A stretch of DNA of 64,000 nucleotides from Paraburkholderia fungorum (GTDB taxonomy: Bacteria; Pseudomonadota; Gammaproteobacteria; Burkholderiales; Burkholderiaceae): positions 2,170,001 to 2,234,000 of the forward strand of contig NZ_FNKP01000002.1 in the NCBI RefSeq assembly GCF_900099835.1, read 5' to 3'. Below are positions 45,196 to 53,666 of this stretch, one piece after another. The position numbers were made by a program, and so were the translations under genes. The notes below the pieces were generated by a model, which saw nothing but the letters and a program-made list of their open reading frames with translations, did no database searches and was not told where the DNA came from. Within the stretch, counting starts at the first letter, position 1. Every line of letters begins with the position of its first letter.

Positions 45196-45462
45196 ATGAT
45201 TAAACACACCGAACTCCACCCCGACAGCAAGATCATTGACGATCTTGGCGGCCCCTCCAAGCTCGCTGAGCTGTTGGGTTACGACAAAACATCGGGCGGT
45301 GTGCAGCGCATCCAGAACTGGAAGCGACGTGGCATACCTTCCAGCGTCAAGATCGCCCGTCCCGATCTTTTCATGACTGATCTGATCGACCGCATCAAGT
45401 CCATAGACGATGCCCAGAACAACCCGGGCGGACGGCGGGCAAAACGTAATACGCAGAAGTAG
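45196..45462 (+). CDS. Cro-like YdaS-family antirepressor
   Basis: An 88-residue DNA-binding protein (LGGPSKLAELLGYDKTSGGVQRIQNWKRRG) of the YdaS/Cro-like type, divergent from the repressor. The ATG is only about 3 nt after the expected transcription start of the rightward promoter, and no Shine-Dalgarno is possible, so translation is probably leaderless. It should compete with the repressor for the operators and commit the phage to lysis. Confidence 0.8.
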   Translation: MIKHTELHPDSKIIDDLGGPSKLAELLGYDKTSGGVQRIQNWKRRGIPSSVKIARPDLFMTDLIDRIKSIDDAQNNPGGRRAKRNTQK

Positions 45463-45487
45463 GTAGTTAGGTTTCAAATTTTCCTCA

Positions 45488-45505
45488 AGGGGGCTTCGGT
45501 CCCCT
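45488..45505 (+). terminator. Short hairpin after the cro-like gene
   Basis: AGGGG/CCCCT stem around GCTTCGGT, followed by CTATTT. It could be a weak early terminator comparable in position to lambda tR1. Confidence 0.4.
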
Positions 45506-45574
45506 CTATTTGGCACTTATAGCCTCTCGTAACGCGTCACGTAACCACATCGTATTTTTAAAAGGGAGCTTCAA

Positions 45575-45973
45575 ATGCAAACGCACTACTTGCCTCATGA
45601 GGAAACAAATCAAGCCTTAGCGGCCGAGCCGCGCGGGTTCACTCCTTCGCCCGCGCGATTCCTTCCGAAGGAGGAAGTCGCCGCCTGCGTAACTTATCGT
45701 GATGCCGTTCGCCTCTGCTGGAAACATCGGAACCCGCGCGGCATGACGCAAAGAACGTTGGCCGAGCATCTGGATATCCCGGCGTCCCACTTGTCGAGCA
45801 TGTTGAACGAAGAGCCAGTCGACGAGAACGGGAAGGCCCGCCAGGATCTTCCGGCGCGACTGATCGACGAGACGCAGCGCGTTGCAGGGAACCGGGGCAT
45901 TTCGCAATGGCTGATGCGCCAAGCCCGGTTAACGATTATGGAAGAAGTAATCAACTCACAGGGGAATCTATGA
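45575..45973 (+). CDS. Helix-turn-helix regulator at the CII position
   Basis: A 132-residue protein with a central HTH (MTQRTLAEHLDIPASHLSSMLNE). It is the second gene of the rightward early operon, where lambda-like phages carry CII-type activators. AGGGAG precedes the ATG. The role in lysis/lysogeny choice is inferred from position. Confidence 0.65.
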   Translation: MQTHYLPHEETNQALAAEPRGFTPSPARFLPKEEVAACVTYRDAVRLCWKHRNPRGMTQRTLAEHLDIPASHLSSMLNEEPVDENGKARQDLPARLIDETQRVAGNRGISQWLMRQARLTIMEEVINSQGNL

Positions 45974-45974
45974 C

Positions 45975-46166
45975 ATGACAGAAGACGAGGCGCTCCAGAT
46001 TAGCCGAAAGGCTGCACAGGACGCCCGGAAGCGGGTGGGGGTTGACGATAGGGAGGCACTCGATAAGGAGTTCGAGTCGAAACAGGAGTCTGATCCGAGG
46101 GTAGCCGAAGCTCTATTGGCTACAGGACTGCTGGGTCTGCAGTCAAAGCAGGAAACGAAACACTGA
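45975..46166 (+). CDS. Small phage hypothetical protein
   Basis: A 63-residue charged helical protein (MTEDEALQISRKAAQDARKR) 1 bp after the HTH regulator. Function unknown. Confidence 0.55.
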   Translation: MTEDEALQISRKAAQDARKRVGVDDREALDKEFESKQESDPRVAEALLATGLLGLQSKQETKH

Positions 46167-46171
46167 AGTAC

Positions 46172-46193
46172 GCGCCGGTCTCAGGGCCGGCGC
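46172..46193. repeat. GC-rich hairpin in the early rightward operon
   Basis: GCGCCGG/CCGGCGC (7 bp, 8-nt loop) in the 71-bp gap before the tiny membrane protein. There is no T-run, so it may affect RNA stability rather than termination. Confidence 0.35.
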
Positions 46194-46237
46194 CACCCCT
46201 AGCCCATTAGTTGTACTGAATCCTTGTGAGGTTAAAC

Positions 46238-46324
46238 ATGAAAGCATTGATTGTCGGAGGCACGGTTGTTCTGCTGTTCGCAGTTGTTCTGTGCAGCGTC
46301 GGCACGTTGATTCTGGCGCACTGA
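46238..46324 (+). CDS. 28-residue membrane peptide
   Basis: A 28-residue ORF, nearly all one membrane helix (IVGGTVVLLFAVVLCSVGTL). GAGG lies 6 bp before the ATG, and it is followed after 2 bp by the next start. Spacing and ribosome site support it; function unknown. Confidence 0.5.
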   Translation: MKALIVGGTVVLLFAVVLCSVGTLILAH

Positions 46325-46326
46325 CC

Positions 46327-46515
46327 ATGAACGCGCCGACGCCTATCCACTCGGACCCGCTTCTGGCGGAGGTATTCGAGCTGCTGCATCCCATGGAACT
46401 TTGCCAGAGCCGCGAGCCGTTTCAGTGGATGGCGAGCGACGCATTGCGCAAGTTGAGCGCCTATGAGGCCCAAAGCCGCGCCAAGACGCTTGATCGACTG
46501 ATGAAGGGTAACTAA
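46327..46515 (+). CDS. Small phage hypothetical protein
   Basis: A 62-residue helical protein (MNAPTPIHSDPLLAEVFELL). It starts 2 bp after the membrane peptide and its stop overlaps the replication gene start. Function unknown. Confidence 0.55.
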   Translation: MNAPTPIHSDPLLAEVFELLHPMELCQSREPFQWMASDALRKLSAYEAQSRAKTLDRLMKGN

Positions 46516-47378
46516 TGGATTGGTTCCGCTGGTGGCATGGCACGGTAACAGACCCGAAATTTCAATGGGTCTCGCGCCGTTGCGGGCAAGACGTCGCCAC
46601 GGTGATTGCAGTCTGGGCCTGTCTGCTTGAATGCGCGAGTAATGCAACGCAATGCAACGCAGATGCAACGCGAGGCAACGTTGCATCGTTTGACTGCAAC
46701 GATTACGACGTTTTGTTGGGTCTTGACGATGGTGTTGTGAAGAAAGTTTGTGAAGCGATGGTCGAGAAAAAGCTGGTCGTTGACGGTCGAATTGCGGGTT
46801 GGGATGGACGTCAGCCAAAGCGCGAAGATTCCGGCAATCCCAATACTGGCGCGCTTAGCAGTACTGAGCGCAGTCGTTTGCATCGTGAAAAATTGAAACG
46901 TGAAGCAACGACTGGGGACGAAATGCAACGCGATGCAACGCAAGGCAACGACAGAGAAGATAAGAGTAGAGAAGAAACAAACCAATCATCTACTGACGTA
47001 GATGAAGCGATCGACGATGTCGGATCGCCCTCTGGCGACAGGATTGCAAATTGTCCTCACCAGAAGCTGATCGAGTTGTATGCAAAGCATTTGCCTGAGT
47101 TGCCCTACCCGGCAATTTGGGAGGGAAAGAAAGCGCAGGCAATGCGAGCGAGATGGCGGTGGGTTCTGACAGCCGAGAAACGAGACGGCAGTCGGCACGC
47201 CACGGATGAGGCGAGTGCCGTCGCCTGGTTTGAGAGGTTCTTCTCCTACGTCGCCAAAAGCGATTTCCTGACGGGGCGGAACGACAAGTTTATGAACTGC
47301 GACCTGGGTTGGCTGATGAAGGCCGACAACTTCAACAAGGTCATGCAAGGGAACTACGAGAACAAGGCTCCGAAATGA
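46515..47378 (+). CDS. Phage replication protein (O-like) with internal iterons
   Basis: A 287-residue protein. The N-terminus (MDWFRWWHGTVTDPKFQWVSRR) matches phage replication initiator/helicase-loader-type proteins located before dnaB. It then has a low-complexity, hydrophilic middle (about 100-175) and a C-terminal domain with conserved Trp/Arg. The gene carries two clusters of ATGCAACGC repeats, as lambda O carries its origin. It probably binds the origin and loads the DnaB encoded next, whose start overlaps its stop. Confidence 0.7.
   Translation: MDWFRWWHGTVTDPKFQWVSRRCGQDVATVIAVWACLLECASNATQCNADATRGNVASFDCNDYDVLLGLDDGVVKKVCEAMVEKKLVVDGRIAGWDGRQPKREDSGNPNTGALSSTERSRLHREKLKREATTGDEMQRDATQGNDREDKSREETNQSSTDVDEAIDDVGSPSGDRIANCPHQKLIELYAKHLPELPYPAIWEGKKAQAMRARWRWVLTAEKRDGSRHATDEASAVAWFERFFSYVAKSDFLTGRNDKFMNCDLGWLMKADNFNKVMQGNYENKAPK
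46642..46950 (+). repeat. ATGCAACGC iterons, candidate replication origin
   Basis: Cluster 1: ATGCAACGC at 46,642, 46,652 and 46,663, a degenerate GGCAACG, and an inverted CGTTGCAT at 46,679. Cluster 2: ATGCAACGC at 46,923 and 46,933 and GGCAACG at 46,944. The repeats fall in different reading frames, so the DNA sequence rather than the protein seems to be conserved. Confidence 0.6.
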
Positions 47379-48763
47379 ATGCACCGGACAAATTCATCGA
47401 AGCGGCGCGTGAAGTGCCGGCATCCGTCGAAGCAGAGCAATCCGTGCTTGGCGCGCTGATGGTCGACAACGATTCGATCGACCGCATTGGCGACCTGAAG
47501 GAATCGCACTTCTATCGCTACGACCATCGGATGATTTTCGAGCACATCTCGAAGCTGATCGTCGCCGGCCGTACCGCCGACATGATCACGGTATTCGAGG
47601 CCCTGGGTAACTCCGGGAAGGCTGACCAAGTTGGCGGCCTTGCTTACCTCAACACGTTGGTGCAAAACACGCCTGGCAGCGCAGGGATCGCCCGGTGGGC
47701 AGACATCGTGATCGATCGATGGAAGTTGCGCGGCTTGCTGTCGGCCTCGGATGAAGTCGCTGAAATGGTCTTCAACCGCGCTGGCAAGTCGGTTTCAGAA
47801 ATCATCAGCGAGGCTCAGGCCAAGTTCGAGCCGCTGGCGGAAGCCAAGTCGTTCGAGCCGAAAATGCCGGGGCCGATCCTGACGGAAATCGTGACGGAGA
47901 TTGACGAGCGCTACCACGGCGCCCCGCTCTCGGTCACTTCGACAGGCTTCGCGGATATGGACGCCAAGCTCGGCGGCGGCCTGCGCGGTTCCGAACTGGT
48001 CATCGTCGCCGGTCGACCATCGATGGGCAAGACTGCCTTCTCCATGAACATCGCCGGGAACGTTGCGCAGGACGGCGGCACGGTGCTGGTGTTCTCGCTC
48101 GAAATGTCGGGCAAGGCGCTGCACCAACGGAACATCGCCCGCATCGGTGGCATCCCTCTTGGACACGTTCTGGACGGCAAGAAAATCACTGAGAGCGACT
48201 GGCCGCGCCTTACTCACGCCGTATCAGTCATGTCGGAAATGATGCTGCTGGTAGACGACACGTCTGGCCTGTCCATGGCGGAAATCGCGAGTCGCAGCCG
48301 TACCGTGAAGCGCCGCTATGGTCTGAAGATGATCGTCGTTGACTACATCGGTCTGATGACGGGCGGCACCGAAGAGCGGCAAGACTTGAAGATCGGCGGC
48401 TATTCCGCTGGCCTCAAAGGTCTGGCAAAGCAGCTCGACATCCCAGTGGTTGCCCTCGCCCAGCTGAACCGTGGCGTCGAACAACGCCCGAACAAGCGAC
48501 CGACCATGGGCGATCTACGCGACTCTGGGGCTATCGAGCAAGACGCCGACATCATCCTGATGCTCTACCGCGACGAGGTCTACAACCCGGACTCTCCCGA
48601 TCGCGGCACAGCGGAAATCATTGTTGGTAAGCAGCGAAACGGAGAGACAGGCCCAGTCCGTCTCGCATTCATTGGCGAACACCAAAAGTTCGCAGACATG
48701 GCACCGGGATACGTGTCCGCACCGCGCACGACGCCCGAAAAAACTCGCCGGGGGTTCGAATGA
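47375..48763 (+). CDS. dnaB: Replicative DNA helicase DnaB, phage
   Basis: A 462-residue hexameric helicase. N-terminal domain EQSVLGALMVDNDSIDRI; RecA-type motor with Walker A GRPSMGKT (213-220), VFSLEMSG, VVDYIGLM and the arginine finger region GDLRDSGAIEQDADIILML. It unwinds DNA at the phage fork. The ATG overlaps the preceding stop codon. Confidence 0.9.
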   Translation: MNAPDKFIEAAREVPASVEAEQSVLGALMVDNDSIDRIGDLKESHFYRYDHRMIFEHISKLIVAGRTADMITVFEALGNSGKADQVGGLAYLNTLVQNTPGSAGIARWADIVIDRWKLRGLLSASDEVAEMVFNRAGKSVSEIISEAQAKFEPLAEAKSFEPKMPGPILTEIVTEIDERYHGAPLSVTSTGFADMDAKLGGGLRGSELVIVAGRPSMGKTAFSMNIAGNVAQDGGTVLVFSLEMSGKALHQRNIARIGGIPLGHVLDGKKITESDWPRLTHAVSVMSEMMLLVDDTSGLSMAEIASRSRTVKRRYGLKMIVVDYIGLMTGGTEERQDLKIGGYSAGLKGLAKQLDIPVVALAQLNRGVEQRPNKRPTMGDLRDSGAIEQDADIILMLYRDEVYNPDSPDRGTAEIIVGKQRNGETGPVRLAFIGEHQKFADMAPGYVSAPRTTPEKTRRGFE

Positions 48764-49251
48764 GTCGCAGTCAAAAGCCAAGAAAGAAATACAACCCGAC
48801 GCGCTTTATCGAGCGTATCGCTGCTAACGCCGAAAAGCGTCGTGACGCTAATCCGCTGACCGATGACCAGCAGCGCGATCTGGGCCTCGCCTACCACATC
48901 GCTTTCGAAAACATGCTTAAGCGTGGCAACGAAGAAGATTGGTACATCCTCGCGTCGACCATGAATGTTGCGCTGGTGTTGGCAGAAAAGGGATATGGCG
49001 AAGAGTTCATTCCTGAAGTCAAGGCCGCGATGGAAGCAATGATGGACGCGAAATACCGTGCTGATCGGACTGGCCGCTGGGCGTTCGATGGCGCAGGTAT
49101 CCAGGCGATGCGTGTTGCTCTCGAGTTGCACGACCAGCAGTGCGCAATGGCCACGCGTGCGGAAATCAAGGTCGTACTGCAGGCGATTATCAAGCGGGCC
49201 AACGAAGGCCACATGTATGCCGCTGAGCAATGTCACCTGGAGGCAGCATGA
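48760..49251 (+). CDS. Phage hypothetical protein of the replication region
   Basis: A 163-residue, Met/Ala/Glu-rich helical protein with a basic N-terminus (MSRSQKPRKKYNPTRFIERI). Proteins with the PRKKY start are common after phage replication genes. Function unknown; overlaps both neighbours. Confidence 0.65.
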   Translation: MSRSQKPRKKYNPTRFIERIAANAEKRRDANPLTDDQQRDLGLAYHIAFENMLKRGNEEDWYILASTMNVALVLAEKGYGEEFIPEVKAAMEAMMDAKYRADRTGRWAFDGAGIQAMRVALELHDQQCAMATRAEIKVVLQAIIKRANEGHMYAAEQCHLEAA

Positions 49252-49814
49252 AGACCTGGACCGACGAACAGAACGAGCTGCTGCGCCGTTTGTGGCCGAC
49301 AGGCAAAAGTCTGAAGCCTTATCTGGATCAATTCGGCGATAGGCCCTACAACACCGTGATTTCGCACGCTCATAAGGTTCTCGGCTTGGGTTCCCGTCCG
49401 AAATCCGCGCGCGGTGTGCCTGGTTACGCGTGGGAAATGATCAAGGCTGAACTCAAGAAATCCGATGGGACGGCGCCTGAATTGATCCAGCGCACAGGAC
49501 TTACAACGGCTCCTGTATGCGCCCTGATCAAGAAGGCAAACCCAGGGCCAAAAGGCGAAATCCACATCATTGACTGGCGTAAGCGGCTTCGAACTGGTGG
49601 ATCGCCGGTCGCTATTTATACCCTCGGCCCCGGAAATAACGCTCCAAAGCCAGAGCCGTACACGACATCGGAAAAGTGGCAACGGAAGGTTCGTCGACGC
49701 AAAGCGAAGGCCGATCCGTTTGCCGCCGCAGCAGGGCTCGTTCAAGCGCCTGTGATGCCGAAAGGACGTATCTATCACCACCTTTGGGACGACCACGAAC
49801 GGGAGGCCGCATGA
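49248..49814 (+). CDS. SANT/Myb-like helix-turn-helix phage protein
   Basis: A 188-residue basic protein. The N-terminus (MKTWTDEQNELLRRLWPTGK) resembles a SANT/GcrA-like HTH, with a second helix pair in the middle (ELIQRTGLTTAPVCALIKK), then a Lys/Arg-rich tail. It likely binds DNA; the target is unknown. ATG 49,248 overlaps the upstream stop. Confidence 0.6.
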   Translation: MKTWTDEQNELLRRLWPTGKSLKPYLDQFGDRPYNTVISHAHKVLGLGSRPKSARGVPGYAWEMIKAELKKSDGTAPELIQRTGLTTAPVCALIKKANPGPKGEIHIIDWRKRLRTGGSPVAIYTLGPGNNAPKPEPYTTSEKWQRKVRRRKAKADPFAAAAGLVQAPVMPKGRIYHHLWDDHEREAA

Positions 49815-50008
49815 CCACTCCATGGAAAAGCTGTGCAGAGCCGCCAGAGAAAGACGGTTACTACGAGGTCGAACGGCTATTCAAAGACGGTGGCCAGCTC
49901 TGGCCGCCAGAGCCGATCAGGTGGTCTGGTCAATGGGAAGTGAATAAGGGCAGCGACATCATGCCGTACGACAGGTACAGGCCTATTGGAGTGGGAGACG
50001 GGGAATGA
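49811..50008 (+). CDS. Small DUF551-like phage protein
   Basis: A 65-residue protein (MTTPWKSCAEPPEKDGYYEV) with the W...EPPEKDG pattern typical of DUF551-like domains. ATGA overlaps on both sides. Function unknown. Confidence 0.6.
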   Translation: MTTPWKSCAEPPEKDGYYEVERLFKDGGQLWPPEPIRWSGQWEVNKGSDIMPYDRYRPIGVGDGE

Positions 50009-50739
50009 AAAACGCATTCGTACATCGCTATACACAGAACACCGCCGGGCGTGACTTCGCTGTCGGCGACATCCACGGCATGTTCCGGCTGCTGCAAATC
50101 GAGCTAGACAACATGGGCTTCGATGCCTCGCGCGATCGACTGTTCAGCGTCGGTGATCTGGTCGACCGCGGCCCTGATTCCGAGTTGTGCCTCGAATGGA
50201 TCTCGAAACCGTGGTTTCACGCGGTGCAGGGCAACCACGAGGATATGGCAATTCGCTATGTGAATCCAGGCCACCGTGACGCCGCTCACTACGCAATGAA
50301 TGGAGGTGCTTGGCTGATCGGCAAGACGCCGGCAGAACAGGCGGAATTCGCGCTCGAACTGGCTGCCCTTCCCTACGCGATCGAAGTTGAGACGGCAGAC
50401 GGAATGATCGGCATCGTCCATGCTGACGTCGCTGGCGAAACGTGGGCTGAGATGGTCGACAAGTTCGCGGCCGTCACCAGCAACAACAAGCTGAAGGCAG
50501 TCACGAATCACTGCCTGTGGGATCGGATGCGCGTTACGTCCGAGGATCAATCCGGCATTCCTGACGTTCGTGCCGTGATCGTAGGTCACACGCCTCTGAA
50601 ACGCCCCGCTGCACTGGGCAACGTCTACCACATCGATACCGGAGCAGTATTCCGCGAAGGCTATTTCACCTTCATCGATCTAGCGACGCTCGAGACGATT
50701 CCGGCGATGCCGAAGAAACTTGAATGGGAGGCAGCATGA
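50005..50739 (+). CDS. Lambda-type serine/threonine protein phosphatase
   Basis: A 244-residue PPP-family phosphatase with GDIHG, GDLVDRG, GNHED and a distal GHTP His, the metal ligands of lambda phosphatase. It would dephosphorylate proteins with Mn. The phage target is unknown. It lies in the same place as orf221 (nin region) of lambda, before ninB/ninG-type genes. Confidence 0.9.
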   Translation: MKNAFVHRYTQNTAGRDFAVGDIHGMFRLLQIELDNMGFDASRDRLFSVGDLVDRGPDSELCLEWISKPWFHAVQGNHEDMAIRYVNPGHRDAAHYAMNGGAWLIGKTPAEQAEFALELAALPYAIEVETADGMIGIVHADVAGETWAEMVDKFAAVTSNNKLKAVTNHCLWDRMRVTSEDQSGIPDVRAVIVGHTPLKRPAALGNVYHIDTGAVFREGYFTFIDLATLETIPAMPKKLEWEAA

Positions 50740-50888
50740 CCTCGACAGAGAAAGCAACCATTTGCGCACAACTCATTCGCTGCGGCACATACCGCAACCG
50801 ATACCGCTACTGGCGTCACGTAGAAGGCTGCGATGTCATCGCGTCGGCTTTCGTGGCTTTCGTGACGTGGATCATTTACGGAGTCTGA
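50736..50888 (+). CDS. Small phage protein with C-terminal membrane helix
   Basis: A 50-residue protein (MTSTEKATICAQLIRCGTYR) ending in a hydrophobic helix (VIASAFVAFVTWIIYGV). GGGAGG precedes the ATG, which overlaps the phosphatase stop. Function unknown. Confidence 0.55.
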   Translation: MTSTEKATICAQLIRCGTYRNRYRYWRHVEGCDVIASAFVAFVTWIIYGV

Positions 50889-50889
50889 C

Positions 50890-51072
50890 ATGCCCACCCT
50901 ACACGCCCCAACCCAGTTAGTCACCGGCATGACCCACCGCGAGATGGTCGACATCATGGCTGGCGCAGACATCTTCTGCAGCGTCGACAAGTTCGCGCGC
51001 ATCCTGCAGGACGCTCAGCGTCGCGCTCTCGCCCACACGGCTAATCAGGAAGAGAAGGAGGAAGGTCAGTGA
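50890..51072 (+). CDS. Small phage hypothetical protein
   Basis: A 60-residue helical protein (MPTLHAPTQLVTGMTHREMV). It starts 1 bp after the preceding stop and ends with a Glu-rich tail. Function unknown. Confidence 0.55.
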   Translation: MPTLHAPTQLVTGMTHREMVDIMAGADIFCSVDKFARILQDAQRRALAHTANQEEKEEGQ

Positions 51073-51296
51073 TGGAGGTCCGCTATATCAATGGCGCATT
51101 CGTGGCCCTCACCGAATGGTATCCGCCGGAAATTAAGCCCAAGCACGTCGGAGTCTACGAAAGCCAGATTTTCGACTGCGGATTCATCTATGACTGGTTT
51201 GTGAACTGGGACGGGAGTGTGTGGCGAGACAAGAGCGGTTGCAGCCTTCTCGACCAAAACATCACATGGCGCGGGATTTTGGAGAAAAGCGAATGA
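51072..51296 (+). CDS. Small phage hypothetical protein
   Basis: A 74-residue, Trp-rich protein (MEVRYINGAFVALTEWYPPE), possibly another DUF551-like fold. AGGAAGG precedes ATG 51,072, which overlaps the previous stop by one base. Function unknown. Confidence 0.55.
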   Translation: MEVRYINGAFVALTEWYPPEIKPKHVGVYESQIFDCGFIYDWFVNWDGSVWRDKSGCSLLDQNITWRGILEKSE

Positions 51297-51472
51297 GTTC
51301 AGCAGAACACGTAGTCGCAGTCGGGCAAATCGCCCGCAAGATCGAGGAAGCAAGCGCCAAGGGTTTCCGCAATAAGCCCGCAATGGAACTCCTCTACTCG
51401 CTGGAATCGGCGCTTGACGATCTGCTCGTCGCAGCAACGCGGGAGTATCTGGCTAGTGAGGTGGGAGCGTGA
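51293..51472 (+). CDS. Small phage hypothetical protein
   Basis: A 59-residue helical protein (MSSAEHVVAVGQIARKIEEA). Overlaps both neighbours by 4 bp. Function unknown. Confidence 0.55.
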   Translation: MSSAEHVVAVGQIARKIEEASAKGFRNKPAMELLYSLESALDDLLVAATREYLASEVGA

Positions 51473-51663
51473 GCGACAAGCGAGTCACCATTAGCAAAGT
51501 CCTGTTCCACCAGAAGCAGAACGATTTGCTTCTGCGCTGGTGTGAGTTGGCCGCATCGAACGGAGGGTCGTTCAGCATCGGACAAGAGTGGTCCGACCGC
51601 AACTGGTACACGACCTACACCATTCAGTGGCCAGATGGCATGAAGACGCCGGAGGGGATATGA
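51469..51663 (+). CDS. Small phage hypothetical protein
   Basis: A 64-residue protein with GTG start (SDKRVTISKVLFHQKQNDL), GGGAG upstream, overlapping the previous stop. It is aromatic-rich at the C-terminus. Function unknown. Confidence 0.5.
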   Translation: MSDKRVTISKVLFHQKQNDLLLRWCELAASNGGSFSIGQEWSDRNWYTTYTIQWPDGMKTPEGI

Positions 51664-52076
51664 GCGACAAGCAAGTCTTCCGCCTCGTCCATGCCACCGC
51701 CCGTCAGATGGCAAGCCGAGCTGTCGTCAATGCGCCGGATGGATTTATCTGTGAAATCAAGCCGCGCACAAGGTCTTTGGATCAAAACGCAAAGATGTGG
51801 GCGATGCTGGCCGACGTGTCACGCCAAGTCGAATGGTACGGCCAGAACCTGACGTCGGAAGAATGGAAAGACGTTCTCACGGCGGCGCTCAAAAAGCAAA
51901 AGGCGGTTCCGGGGATCGACGGCGGCTTTGTTGTGATCGGGGCTCGTACCCGGAACATGACGATCCGGGAAATGGCTGATCTGGTCGAGTTGATGTACGC
52001 GTTCGGCGCCGAGCAAAACGTGCAATGGAGCGAGCCGGCGCAACAGGGCTATGACGGCATTCGAGGTGCCGCATGA
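51660..52076 (+). CDS. ninB: NinB-like recombination protein
   Basis: A 138-residue NinB/Orf protein: KPRTRSLDQNAKMWAMLADVSRQVEW and SEEWKDVLTAALKKQK are family hallmarks. Lambda NinB (Orf) binds single-stranded DNA and mediates recombination by substituting for RecFOR. GGAGG lies upstream of the ATG. Confidence 0.85.
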   Translation: MSDKQVFRLVHATARQMASRAVVNAPDGFICEIKPRTRSLDQNAKMWAMLADVSRQVEWYGQNLTSEEWKDVLTAALKKQKAVPGIDGGFVVIGARTRNMTIREMADLVELMYAFGAEQNVQWSEPAQQGYDGIRGAA

Positions 52077-52204
52077 AGAACAGCCAACTATTCGCGATCC
52101 TGTTCGCAATCATGTGCTCGCCGCGCATGTCGACGCCGTTCGCGCTTGGCAGCGCCGGGGTTTATCTGGTGATGATGTTCGTGGCGATGTGGAGGGAAGC
52201 TTGA
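52073..52204 (+). CDS. Small membrane protein between ninB and ninG
   Basis: A 43-residue protein with hydrophobic ends (FAILFAIMC, GVYLVMMFVAMW), likely one or two membrane helices. ATGA overlap with ninB; its stop overlaps the ninG start. Function unknown. Confidence 0.5.
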   Translation: MKNSQLFAILFAIMCSPRMSTPFALGSAGVYLVMMFVAMWREA

Positions 52205-52812
52205 TCCGAGCGTCACTCAAGCCCCGCAAATGTGCCCACTGCAAGGATGTCTTCACGCCGGCCCGCTCGATGCAGAAAGTCTGCGGCCCTCTCTGTGCGG
52301 CCGGATGGGCCAAGGCCGTCGCGGAGAAGAAAGCCGCCCGCGCCAAGAAGGACGAACGGAAGTCACTGGCCGAGCGCAAAGCCAAACTCAAGACTCGACG
52401 CGAGTGGATTGCTGAATGCCAGGCGGTCGTCAACAAGGTGGCGCGGCTGCGGGACATTTTAGCGGGGCACGGCTGCATCTCGTGCGGTTCAAGGCCTGAT
52501 GCACGGTTCGGCGGAGCAATGGATGCCGGCCATTTTCGTTCTGTTGGAAGCGCTGCACATATGCGCTTCTTTCTGCCGCAAATCAGATTGCAATGCGTTA
52601 AGTGCAATAGGTATCTCGGATCGAATGCCGTCGAATATAGGAAAGGACTGATCGAACGCATCGGAATCGACCGCGTAGAAGAAATCGAGTCAATGCAGTG
52701 GACGGCGAAATGGTCTGTTGAGTATTTGCAGCGACTGAAAAAGGTGATGAACAAGAAAGCCCGCAGGCTGGAGCGGCGGATTGAACAACAGAAAGAATTG
52801 GAGGTCGCTTGA
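52201..52812 (+). CDS. ninG: NinG/Rap-like recombination nuclease
   Basis: A 203-residue NinG protein with the zinc-finger-like start PRKCAHCKDVFTPARSMQKVC, a Lys/Arg-rich helical linker, and the HNH-like core HGCISCGSRPDARFGGAMDAGHF with CVKCN. Lambda Rap resolves branched recombination intermediates. The start is TTG 52,201 with GGAGG 5 bp upstream, overlapping the previous stop (TTGA); the longer ATG frame would run over ninB. Confidence 0.8.
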   Translation: MIRASLKPRKCAHCKDVFTPARSMQKVCGPLCAAGWAKAVAEKKAARAKKDERKSLAERKAKLKTRREWIAECQAVVNKVARLRDILAGHGCISCGSRPDARFGGAMDAGHFRSVGSAAHMRFFLPQIRLQCVKCNRYLGSNAVEYRKGLIERIGIDRVEEIESMQWTAKWSVEYLQRLKKVMNKKARRLERRIEQQKELEVA

Positions 52813-53666
52813 ATGAGCTGGCATTGTTCGCAGGCGCTGGTGGCGGAATTCTCGGCGGCCACATGCTTGGATGGCGTACCGTCTGTGCTGTCGAATACAA
52901 CGCCTACGCCCGTAGCGTATTACTGGCCCGACAAAACGACGGAACACTCTCGCCTTTCCCGGTTTGGGATGACGTCAGAACCTTTGACGGAAGACCGTGG
53001 CGCGGAATTGTTGACGTGGTTTCGGGAGGTTTTCCTTGCCAAGACATCAGTGCAGCTGGCAGGGGCGACGGTCTCGATGGCGAGCGAAGTGGGCTATGGG
53101 CGGAAATGGCTAGGATTGTTGGCGAGGTTCGACCGCGATACGTCTACGTGGAGAACTCCCCAGTCCTCACTTCTAGAGGGCTCGGACGAGTTCTTGGAGA
53201 TCTGGCCTCGCTGGGGTTCGATGCGCAATGGGGAGTCGTGGGAGCGGCAGACGTGGGCGCCCAGCATCAGCGCGACCGAATCTGGATTGTGGCCCACTCC
53301 CAACTGCATCGGGTATCGGAGCGACGGGGAACTGCTTCTGTTGTCTCGCAAACTGAAATCTCGCGAGGAGTATCTGGCGATGTCGGACCGGGCATGCAAC
53401 AGCAAGCGGGAGAGATTCTGGCCCACTCCGACAGCATGCATGAGCAAAGGAAGCTCGGAGGCAGCTCTGACCAGAAAGGATGGCAGAAGTCGCGAGAACG
53501 ACCGATTGGACCATGCGGTTATGGCTTCGACCGGTGGCCGACTGAACCCGGAATGGGTCGAGTGGTTGATGGGATGGCCCATAGGGTGGACCGACTTAAA
53601 GCCATTGGAAACGGGCAGGTATCAAGAGTGGCTGCAGCAGCATTCACCCTACTACAAAGAGACTAA
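52809..53666 (+). CDS. Cytosine-5 DNA methyltransferase, phage
   Basis: A 285-residue C5 methyltransferase with motif I LFAGAGGG, motif IV GGFPCQDIS (nucleophile C77), motif VI ENSP (115-118), motif VIII QHQRDRIW and a C-terminal RLKAIGNGQV. It may protect phage DNA from host restriction. The start is TTG 52,809, 4 bp after GGAGG and overlapping the ninG stop. Nearly its whole length is overlapped in the +1 frame by another long ORF. Confidence 0.85.
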   Translation: MNELALFAGAGGGILGGHMLGWRTVCAVEYNAYARSVLLARQNDGTLSPFPVWDDVRTFDGRPWRGIVDVVSGGFPCQDISAAGRGDGLDGERSGLWAEMARIVGEVRPRYVYVENSPVLTSRGLGRVLGDLASLGFDAQWGVVGAADVGAQHQRDRIWIVAHSQLHRVSERRGTASVVSQTEISRGVSGDVGPGMQQQAGEILAHSDSMHEQRKLGGSSDQKGWQKSRERPIGPCGYGFDRWPTEPGMGRVVDGMAHRVDRLKAIGNGQVSRVAAAAFTLLQRD

